The notes below the pieces were generated by a model, which was not told the origin of the DNA, did no database searches, and saw nothing but the letters and a program-made list of their open reading frames with translations. A DNA stretch of 6,780 nucleotides. Origin: Bacteroidota bacterium. GTDB taxonomy: Bacteria; Bacteroidota; Bacteroidia; Bacteroidales; Prolixibacteraceae. Position numbers and translations under genes: made by a program. Positions 1-5,320 of the stretch are shown one piece after another. The DNA is taken from assembly GCA_030632865.1 (NCBI GenBank), contig DAOVTY010000177.1, positions 1-6,780 of the forward strand, written 5' to 3'. How positions within the stretch are numbered: the stretch's first letter is position 1; every line of letters starts with the position of its first letter.

Positions 1-805
1 CCTTACTTTTCAGGTTCTTGCTCCCGAGATAGAAATAATTACCCCAACCCGCGATTTGCTTTTAAGCCGTCAAGACGAAATTGACTACTTGAAAAAATAT
101 GGTTTTGAGTCTGATTTTTCGAAAATGGAGTACTCAATTAACCAAGGTTTGTGGGGAACAAGTGTTGGTGGTAAAGAAACTTTGACTTCGAATACGAATT
201 TACCAAATGAGGCATATCCAAGTCAGTTAGAAGTAACCGAAGAAAAAGTAATTGAATTGGGATTTGAAAAAGGCGAGTTAATTGCCATCGATGGAGAGTT
301 TTACGAAAGTGGTCCGGAAGTTATCAGGACACTTAATAAAATTGCTTCTAAATATGCAATTGGTCGCGATACACACGTTGGCGACACAATTATTGGTATA
401 AAAGGTCGTGTTGGATTTGAGGCCGCAGCACCGCTAATTACAATTAAGGCACACCATTTATTAGAGAAACATACACTAACAAAATGGCAAGGCTATTGGA
501 AAGAGCAGCTGGCAAATTGGTACGGAATGTTTTTACACGAAGCAATGTATCAGGAGCCTGTTATGAGGAATATTGAAACTTTTCTGGAATCGACTCAGGA
601 AAATGTTACCGGAAAAGTAATTGTGAAACTGAAACCTTATAATTTTGAATTGGTGGGAATTGAGTCGGAACATGATTTAATGAACTCGGGTTTTGGTGAA
701 TATGGCGAAACTGTAACAGCTTGGACAGCCGATGATATTAAAGGGTTTACAAAAATCATGGCGAACTCGTTGAAAATTTATAATAAGGTAAATAATGGTT
801 TATAA
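1..805 (+). CDS. argG: Argininosuccinate synthase, C-terminal two-thirds (5' end outside window)
   Basis: The enzyme joins citrulline and aspartate using ATP, giving argininosuccinate, AMP and PPi in the cytoplasm (penultimate step of arginine synthesis). The frame is open from base 2 to the TAA at 803-805, giving 267 residues. The segment before the first possible start-like codon (TTG at 56) already reads as ArgG (LAPEIEIITPTRDLLLSRQD), so the gene is cut by the window edge rather than starting at 56. Family proteins are about 400 residues, so roughly 130 are missing, including the N-terminal ATP-binding loop. Visible are the GLWGTSVGGKE segment (146 onward), GIKGRVGFEAAAPL, the KAHHLLEKHTLTKWQ helix and a C-terminal HDLMNSGFGEYGE region followed by an amphipathic tail, which belong to the synthetase and multimerisation part. 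The GIKGRVGFEAAA version is, from memory, the Bacteroidota form. It is the first arginine gene here, 95 nt before argC on the same strand. Confidence 0.95.
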   Translation, partial: LTFQVLAPEIEIITPTRDLLLSRQDEIDYLKKYGFESDFSKMEYSINQGLWGTSVGGKETLTSNTNLPNEAYPSQLEVTEEKVIELGFEKGELIAIDGEFYESGPEVIRTLNKIASKYAIGRDTHVGDTIIGIKGRVGFEAAAPLITIKAHHLLEKHTLTKWQGYWKEQLANWYGMFLHEAMYQEPVMRNIETFLESTQENVTGKVIVKLKPYNFELVGIESEHDLMNSGFGEYGETVTAWTADDIKGFTKIMANSLKIYNKVNNGL

Positions 806-813
806 GAATATTA

Positions 814-870
814 GAATGATGAATGATAAACTATTAGTAAAATAAATATGAATGTAGAATTTTTTAATTC
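814..870. repeat. Short degenerate repeats in the argG-argC gap
   Basis: The 95-nt gap 806-900 carries no gene. It opens with two exact tandem heptamers GAATGAT (814-820 and 821-827) and a looser third copy GAATGTA at 850-856. A small AT-only hairpin follows, GAATT at 857-861 facing AATTC at 866-870 across a TTTT loop. It is too weak to call a terminator. No promoter motif and no Shine-Dalgarno sequence are visible before argC. The style resembles the word-like filler repeats seen between genes in many Bacteroidota; that comparison is from memory. Confidence 0.5.
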
Positions 871-900
871 AAAAATCTGCAATTGAAATTCGTTAATTAA

Positions 901-1869
901 ATGATAAAAATTGGAATTATTGGAGGGGCCGGATACACCGCAGGCGAGTTGTTGCGTATTCTATTAAATCATCCTGACGCAGAAATTGGGTTTGTGCAAA
1001 GTTCGAGCAATGCAGGGAACTTAATTTCCGATATTCATATTGATTTATTGGGTGAAACTGATTTGATATTTACAGAAAAAATGCCTTTTGGCAAAGCAGA
1101 CGTAATTTTTCTCTGCATGGGGCATGGAAAATCGGTAGAATTTATAGAAAATAATGACCTGCCTGAATCATTGAAAATTATTGATTTAAGCCATGATTTT
1201 AGGTTAAAAAGAGCTGGAAATAATTTTGTTTACGGACTTCCAGAATTAAACAGAGATGAAATAAAAACGGCAAGTAGAATTGCTAATCCGGGATGTTTTG
1301 CCACTGGAATTCAGTTAGCACTTTTACCGTTGGCAAAAAACGATAAATTAACTGACGAGGTTCATGTGCAGGCAATTACCGGTTCAACCGGAGCCGGACA
1401 AAATCCAACGTCCACTTCGCATTTTAGTTGGCGAAATGGTAATATTTCTGCCTATAAAGTTTTTCAACATCAACACGAAGGAGAGATTTTGCAGAGTTTA
1501 AAACAGTTGCAACCAAGTTTTAATCTGGATTTCAATTTTGTTCCAATCCGCGGAAATCATACCCGTGGTATTTTTGTGTCAACATATACAAATTTCGAAG
1601 GGACAATCGATGAGGCAAAAAATATGTATAAATTGTTTTATGATGAACATCCTTTTGTTTTTGTAAGCGATAAAAATCCGGCTTTAAAACAAGTTATAAA
1701 TACAAATAAGGCAGTGGTTTATTTGGAAAAACATGGTAGTAAATTGGTAATAATAAGTTTAACCGACAACCTAATAAAAGGAGCTTCCGGACAGGCAGTT
1801 CAAAATATGAACCTGATGTTTGGTTTGAATGAAAAAGCCGGATTGAATTTAAAACCAGTGGCTTTTTAA
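901..1869 (+). CDS. argC: N-acyl-gamma-glutamyl-phosphate reductase
   Basis: It reduces N-acetyl- (or N-succinyl-) glutamyl 5-phosphate to the semialdehyde with NADPH, the third step of arginine synthesis. The 322-residue length fits the shorter ArgC type. The N-terminus holds the dinucleotide-binding turn GIIGGAGYTAGEL (residues 5-17). The catalytic cysteine is Cys132 in ANPGCFATG, followed by the TGSTGAG loop. The conserved catalytic histidine is His220 in RGNHTRG. The ATG at 901 puts the Rossmann strand at residue 2, as expected. The preceding bases are only A and T rich, with no Shine-Dalgarno sequence, as is usual in Bacteroidota. The gene lies 95 nt after argG and 181 nt before argD. 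Whether the natural acyl group is acetyl or succinyl cannot be read here. B. fragilis is known to use succinyl intermediates, so either name could apply. Confidence 0.96.
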   Translation: MIKIGIIGGAGYTAGELLRILLNHPDAEIGFVQSSSNAGNLISDIHIDLLGETDLIFTEKMPFGKADVIFLCMGHGKSVEFIENNDLPESLKIIDLSHDFRLKRAGNNFVYGLPELNRDEIKTASRIANPGCFATGIQLALLPLAKNDKLTDEVHVQAITGSTGAGQNPTSTSHFSWRNGNISAYKVFQHQHEGEILQSLKQLQPSFNLDFNFVPIRGNHTRGIFVSTYTNFEGTIDEAKNMYKLFYDEHPFVFVSDKNPALKQVINTNKAVVYLEKHGSKLVIISLTDNLIKGASGQAVQNMNLMFGLNEKAGLNLKPVAF

Positions 1870-1880
1870 TGTAAAAATTG

Positions 1881-1950
1881 GCGTGATTATACCGATATTA
1901 CTGATTCTCATAGATTTATTTTATCAGTGTTTATCTGCTAAATCAGCGTT
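1881..1950. repeat. Decayed palindromic intergenic repeat between argC and argD
   Basis: The two halves are imperfect inverted copies. On the left, 1881-1905 contains TGATT, CGAT and ACTGAT. On the right, 1923-1950 contains ATCAGT, ATCT and AATCAGCG. ACTGAT (1900-1905) and ATCAGT (1923-1928) pair exactly across a 17-nt loop, and shorter matches continue outward. The right half also holds a near-exact direct repeat, ATCAGTGTT (1923-1931) and ATCAGCGTT (1942-1950). The wording (AACGCTGATTT..GCAGATAAACACTGAT read on the - strand) recalls a widespread family of non-coding repeats built on words like ACGCNGATTA; that match is from memory. It is probably a non-autonomous or decayed element, possibly forming a hairpin in the operon mRNA. 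Confidence 0.5.
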
Positions 1951-1997
1951 CTGTTTTAAAAATGAAATAATAATTACAAAGGTTGACAATTAGACTA

Positions 1998-2044
1998 TTG
2001 GAAGCACTTTTTTTACTTCGGTCTTCGGTCTTCCAACTTTTTTT
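1998..2044 (+). repeat. CTTCGGT heptamer repeats forming a terminator-like hairpin before argD
   Basis: CTTCGGT occurs twice in tandem (2016-2022, 2023-2029) and is followed by the related CTTCCAA (2030-2036). The last unit is the exact reverse complement of TTGGAAG at 1998-2004, giving a 7-bp stem with a 25-nt loop, then C and seven Ts (2038-2044). GAAG at 2001-2004 could instead pair with the CTTC of any of the three units, so alternative hairpins exist. The T tract ends six bases before the argD ATG. A hairpin followed by Ts looks like an intrinsic terminator, but the stem is short and the loop long, so I list it as a repeat remnant with possible regulatory effect. Confidence 0.4.
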
Positions 2045-2050
2045 ATAAAT

Positions 2051-3202
2051 ATGAAATTATTCGACGTTTATCCACTTTTTAATATAACTCCTATAAAAGC
2101 CAAAGGCTGCAATGTTTGGGATTCCAACGGCAAAAAATATCTCGATTTATATGGAGGTCATGCCGTAATTTCAATTGGTCACAGTCACCCGCATTACGTA
2201 GAGAAAATTTCTGATCAGCTTTCGAAAATCGGATTTTATAGTAATTCTGTGCAAAATCCGTTACAAACGGAGTTGGCTGAAAAGTTAGGAGAAATATCCG
2301 GCTGCAATGATTATCAATTTTTCCTTTGTAACTCGGGTGCCGAGGCTAATGAAAATGCTATAAAACTGGCATCATTTGTTACAGGCAAAAAGAAATTTAT
2401 TAGCTATAAAAAAGGGTTTCACGGGCGTACTTCGGCTGCGGTTGCTTTAACCGACAATCCTAAAATTATTGCCCCGGTAAACGAAACAGCAAATTCAATA
2501 ATACTTCCTTTTAACGATATTGAAACAACTGAAAAAGCTTTGTCTAAAGGCGATGTTGCTGCTATTATTGTGGAAGGAATTCAAGGAATTGGAGGAATAA
2601 ATATTCCTAAAAAAGGATTTTTAAATAAACTGAAAGCCTTAACTGAAAAATATGAATGTCTTTTAATATTAGATGAAATTCAATCAGGTTACGGACGCAG
2701 CGGAAGGTTTTTTGCTTTTCAGTATTCCAATGTTAAACCAGATTTAATTACCATGGCAAAAGGAATGGGCAATGGTTTTCCGGTTGGCGGAGTTTTAATT
2801 CAACCCGAAATAAAACCATGGTATGGAATGTTGGGGACAACTTTCGGAGGTAACCATTTGGCTTGCGCTGCCGGGATTGCTGTTTTAGATGTTATTCAAA
2901 AAGAGAGTTTAGTTGCAAATTCTGAAATGGTTGGAAACTACTTAATGCAGAAACTTGGAGAAATAAGTTCTGATTATGAAATCAGGGGAAAAGGATTGAT
3001 GATAGGTTTAGAATTTAAATTTCCGATAAAAGAGTTGCGACAAAAATTATTATTTGAATTCGGAATTTTCACAGGAGTTTCGGGCCAAAATATTATAAGA
3101 TTACTACCTCCTTTAAATTTAACAATTAATGAGGCTGACCAATTTTTGAAAGCCTTTGAGAAGGTTTATGCAGATATTTCGGCAGTTTTGAACGAACATT
3201 AG
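2051..3202 (+). CDS. argD: N-acylornithine aminotransferase (class III, PLP-dependent)
   Basis: It transfers an amino group from glutamate to N-acylglutamate semialdehyde, giving N-acylornithine. At 383 residues it has the normal ArgD length. Class III aminotransferase landmarks appear in order: GGHAVISIGHSHP near residue 35, the cofactor-phosphate loop NSGAEANE (94-101), FHGR (123-126) with the aromatic residue stacking on PLP, Asp208 in LDEIQSGYGRSG, the PLP-binding Lys237 in MAKGMGNGFPVGG, the GTTFGGNH segment, and Arg350 in IIRLLPPL, expected to bind the substrate carboxylate. The ATG at 2051 starts close to the first conserved residues and has only T and A rich sequence upstream. An ornithine aminotransferase (RocD) has a similar fold, and such enzymes often overlap in activity, but the position between argC and an argF'-type gene argues for ArgD. 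The substrate may be succinyl- rather than acetyl-ornithine. ProC follows after 34 nt. Confidence 0.93.
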   Translation: MKLFDVYPLFNITPIKAKGCNVWDSNGKKYLDLYGGHAVISIGHSHPHYVEKISDQLSKIGFYSNSVQNPLQTELAEKLGEISGCNDYQFFLCNSGAEANENAIKLASFVTGKKKFISYKKGFHGRTSAAVALTDNPKIIAPVNETANSIILPFNDIETTEKALSKGDVAAIIVEGIQGIGGINIPKKGFLNKLKALTEKYECLLILDEIQSGYGRSGRFFAFQYSNVKPDLITMAKGMGNGFPVGGVLIQPEIKPWYGMLGTTFGGNHLACAAGIAVLDVIQKESLVANSEMVGNYLMQKLGEISSDYEIRGKGLMIGLEFKFPIKELRQKLLFEFGIFTGVSGQNIIRLLPPLNLTINEADQFLKAFEKVYADISAVLNEH

Positions 3203-3215
3203 TTTTTGCACTTTA

Positions 3216-3223
3216 TAATTTTG
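3216..3223 (+). promoter_or_regulatory. Possible Bacteroidota -7 element (TAnnTTTG) before proC
   Basis: TAATTTTG matches the TAnnTTTG -7 consensus of the Bacteroidota housekeeping sigma factor and lies in the 34-nt argD-proC gap. The nearest TTTG that could be a -33 element ends at 3190, inside argD, leaving a 25-nt spacer that is longer than usual. The start of transcription would fall only a few bases before the proC ATG, giving an almost leaderless mRNA. A chance match in AT-rich DNA is quite possible. Confidence 0.25.
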
Positions 3224-3236
3224 TAAATTAGTTGAC

Positions 3237-4040
3237 ATGGAAAATAAAAAAATAGGAATAATAGGAGTTGGGAACATGGGTGGTGCTATAGCCGTTGGAC
3301 TTGTTAAGTCCGGATTTATTGCCGCTAACGATATATTTGTTTCTGACAGAAAAGAGAGCACCCTCGACAAAATGAAGGAGTTGGGAGTAAATACTTTTCA
3401 GAATAATTTAGAAACTGCAAAAAATGCCGATGTGGTAATTGTTGCTGTAAAACCGTATCATATTGAAGGAGTAATTAATGAGATTAAACAAGAGCTAAAT
3501 GCCAACAAAATATTTATATCAATTGTTGCTGGTGTTGGTATTGATGAGTTGAGCGAGATGGCTGGCAGCAATATTCCTATTTTTAGAGTGATGCCTAATA
3601 CAGCAATTGCTTTACAAGAATCATTAACGTGTATTTCGGCAAACGGTAATACCGAACAGTATAAAAAATATGTAGTTGAATTGTTTGATAAACTTGGCAA
3701 AACTGTTGAGATTGGAGAAGAGTTAATGGCTGCAGCAACAGTACTTTCGTCATGCGGAATTGCTTATGCGTTACGTTATATTAGGGCAGCAATGCAAGGT
3801 GGAATCGAAATTGGTTTTGGAGCCGAAATGGCTCAGTTTATTACAGCTCAAACTGTAAAGGGAGCAACAGAATTGGTGCTGCAAAGTGGAAACCATCCTG
3901 AGCGGGAAATAGATAAAGTAACAACGCCAATGGGCGTAACAATTACAGGATTGAACGAGATGGAACACAAAGGATTTAGTTCGTCGCTAATTCAAGGTGT
4001 TTTAGCATCGTATAAAAAAATAGATAAATCAGATAAATAG
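3237..4040 (+). CDS. proC: Pyrroline-5-carboxylate reductase
   Basis: It reduces 1-pyrroline-5-carboxylate to proline with NAD(P)H, the last step of proline synthesis. The 267-residue length is typical. The Rossmann fold starts at once with GIIGVGNMGGAI (Gly10, Gly12, Gly15), so the ATG at 3237 is well placed. Next come ADVVIVAVKPYHIEGVI, the ISIVAGVGIDEL strand-turn and RVMPNTA, then the C-terminal helical dimerisation domain with HPEREIDKVTTP. Two motifs differ from the textbook enzyme: SSCGIAY (171-177) where many ProCs read SGSGPAY, and TTPMGVT (229-235) where most read TSPGGTT. I recall SCGIAYALKYI-like sequences from other Bacteroidota, so the first looks clade-typical and not damaging. 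The gene ends in a 9-bp tandem repeat (see 4023-4040). It is in the same frame as proB, separated by the TAG stop and two codons, so the two are surely co-transcribed and perhaps translationally coupled. Confidence 0.95.
   Translation: MENKKIGIIGVGNMGGAIAVGLVKSGFIAANDIFVSDRKESTLDKMKELGVNTFQNNLETAKNADVVIVAVKPYHIEGVINEIKQELNANKIFISIVAGVGIDELSEMAGSNIPIFRVMPNTAIALQESLTCISANGNTEQYKKYVVELFDKLGKTVEIGEELMAAATVLSSCGIAYALRYIRAAMQGGIEIGFGAEMAQFITAQTVKGATELVLQSGNHPEREIDKVTTPMGVTITGLNEMEHKGFSSSLIQGVLASYKKIDKSDK
4023..4040 (+). repeat. 9-bp tandem repeat containing the proC stop codon
   Basis: The unit GATAAATCA (4023-4031) is followed by GATAAATAG (4032-4040). The pair encodes Asp-Lys-Ser then Asp-Lys-stop, so the proC stop codon stands where the first unit has a TCA serine codon. 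The seven leading bases are identical. This looks like a small in-frame duplication or slippage product at the end of the gene. The homologous C-terminal domain finishes before it, so the tail is probably unconstrained. Confidence 0.6.
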
Positions 4041-4046
4041 AATTGG

Positions 4047-5141
4047 GTGCAGTTTCGATATAAAAAAATAACAGTAAAAATCGGTAGCAATGTTTTAGCA
4101 AAACCAAATGGAACATTAAATGTTTCACGCATTGCACATTTGGTCGATCAAATTGCGTTTCTTCGTAAAAATGGAGTAGAGGTAGTTGTTGTATCATCGG
4201 GTGCAGTAGCTGCTGGACGTGCTGTTCTTCAGTCAGTTAAAAGAGCTGATGCCGTTTCGCGGCGTCAACTTTGGGCTGCATTAGGACAAGTGAAATTAAT
4301 TTCGAGATATTCCGATTTTTTTAGCGAACATGGCTTAGTTTGTGCCCAGGTTTTAACTACCAAAGAAAATTTTGCCAGCCGCGGGCATTACCTGAATATG
4401 CAAAATTGCATAACAACTTTACTCGAAAACAGTGTAATTCCTATTGTGAATGAAAACGATACTATTTCGGTAACCGAATTAATGTTTACTGATAACGACG
4501 AACTTTCGGGGTTAATTGCTTCGATGGTAAATTCTGAAGCTTTAATCATATTAAGTAATGTCGATGGAGTTTATAATACTCATCCAAATAATGAAAATTC
4601 GGAACTCATTCAGCAAATAAATATTGATGATAAAGAACCGGAAAATGCTATTTCGCAAGAACTCTCAGATTTTGGTAGAGGAGGAATGTTAACCAAATTC
4701 AGGATAGCAAAAAAAGTTGCCAGAGATGGAATTGGAGTTCATGTTGCAAACGGAACAATAGAAAATATTTTAATCGATTTAATTGACTTGGAAAAAGATT
4801 TGCATCACACTTATTTTGTTCCAAATGAAAAGCAAAATAGCAGCATAAAAAAATGGATTGGCTACTCTGATGGTTTTGCAAAGGGCGAAGTGGTTATAAA
4901 TAGTGGTGCTGCAAATGCTCTTAATTCTGAGAAAGCTGTGAGTTTACTTCCGGTTGGAATTATTAAAATTATAAACAATTTTGAAAAAGGAGATTTAATA
5001 AAAATAGTTGACGAAACAGGACAAACGGTTGGCGTTGGGAAAGCAAAATACGATTCGAATAGAATAGAAATTGAAAGAAAATCGGAGAAGCAAAAACCAA
5101 TTGTTCATTACGATTATTTGTATCTCGAAAATAAAAAGTAA
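4047..5141 (+). CDS. proB: Glutamate 5-kinase with C-terminal PUA domain
   Basis: It phosphorylates glutamate with ATP to gamma-glutamyl phosphate, the first and usually proline-inhibited step of proline synthesis. The protein is 364 residues, close to the 367 of E. coli ProB. The amino-acid-kinase domain (about 5-255) shows VKIGSNVL (10-17), VVSSGAVAAGR (48-58), NENDTIS (135-141), TDNDELSG (148-155), LSNVDGVY (169-176) and GRGGMLTK (210-217). A PUA domain covers about 275-345 (KGEVVINSGAANAL onward). The start is GTG at 4047. It is the only start-type codon between the in-frame proC stop (4038-4040) and the conserved VKIG strand, and it gives a normal-length N-terminus. There is no Shine-Dalgarno sequence, so initiation probably relies on ribosomes finishing proC six bases upstream. 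ProA, its functional partner, follows after an unusually long 179-nt gap. Confidence 0.95.
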   Translation: MQFRYKKITVKIGSNVLAKPNGTLNVSRIAHLVDQIAFLRKNGVEVVVVSSGAVAAGRAVLQSVKRADAVSRRQLWAALGQVKLISRYSDFFSEHGLVCAQVLTTKENFASRGHYLNMQNCITTLLENSVIPIVNENDTISVTELMFTDNDELSGLIASMVNSEALIILSNVDGVYNTHPNNENSELIQQINIDDKEPENAISQELSDFGRGGMLTKFRIAKKVARDGIGVHVANGTIENILIDLIDLEKDLHHTYFVPNEKQNSSIKKWIGYSDGFAKGEVVINSGAANALNSEKAVSLLPVGIIKIINNFEKGDLIKIVDETGQTVGVGKAKYDSNRIEIERKSEKQKPIVHYDYLYLENKK

Positions 5142-5147
5142 GAATTG

Positions 5148-5302
5148 TAACCATAAAAGTCATTTAAGGTTCATAAAAGAAAAATTATTATGTTCTATTG
5201 TGTCTATTGTGGTTCAAAGAAAGTAGACTAAACATATAAGATTTAAAAGGTTTATAAAGAAGAACAAAAAACTTATATGCTCTTTTATGACTTTTATGGT
5301 TA
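5148..5302. repeat. 155-bp unit with perfect 16-bp terminal inverted repeats, in the proB-proA gap
   Basis: TAACCATAAAAGTCAT (5148-5163) is the exact reverse complement of 5287-5302. A second inverted pair lies inside: CATATAAG (5233-5240) and CTTATATG (5272-5279). A direct repeat is also present, AAGGTTCATAAAAGAA (5166-5181) against AAGGTTTATAAAGAA (5247-5261). The unit fills nearly the whole 179-nt gap and encodes nothing convincing. I find no target-site duplication next to the arms, so insertion as a miniature element is not shown; a mosaic of intergenic repeat words is equally possible. Transcribed, the ends could pair and loop out the segment between proB and proA. Confidence 0.6.
5195..5212 (+). 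repeat. Tandem 9-mer CTATTGTG(T/G)
   Basis: CTATTGTGT (5195-5203) is followed directly by CTATTGTGG (5204-5212). The second copy continues as CTATTGTGGTTCAAA, which reappears with two transitions as CTACTGTGGTTTAAA at 6643-6657 in the proA-argF' gap. The same short phrase therefore occurs in two separate gaps of this operon. Confidence 0.55.
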
Positions 5303-5320
5303 ACAGAAAGAAAATAATAA

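Noticed and set aside
56..805. Treating the TTG at 56 as the argG start
   Set aside because: The upstream codons from base 2 are open and read as ArgG sequence, and a 249-residue protein would lack the ATP-binding domain. The gene is simply cut by the window edge.
857..870. GAATT-TTTT-AATTC hairpin as a terminator after argG
   Set aside because: A 5-bp AT-only-core stem with no T tract after it is too weak, and it stands inside an operon ahead of argC.
1983..1988. TTGACA as a -35 promoter box before argD
   Set aside because: No -10 or TAnnTTTG element follows at a usable distance, and Bacteroidota promoters do not rely on TTGACA.
3119..3370. Minus-strand open frames of 60-83 codons across argD, proC and proB (3119-3370, 3458-3700, 3771-3968, 3976-4197, 4699-4881, 4969-5163)
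   Set aside because: All lie opposite strongly conserved enzymes, have low-complexity Phe, Leu and Cys rich translations and show no recognisable motif.
5148..5302. Complete insertion sequence or transposase remnant
   Set aside because: At 155 bp it has no coding content and no visible target-site duplication; only the inverted ends suggest mobility.
5305..5310. AGAAAG as a Shine-Dalgarno site for proA
   Set aside because: It lacks the GGAGG core, and no other gene here has such a site, in line with Bacteroidota initiation.
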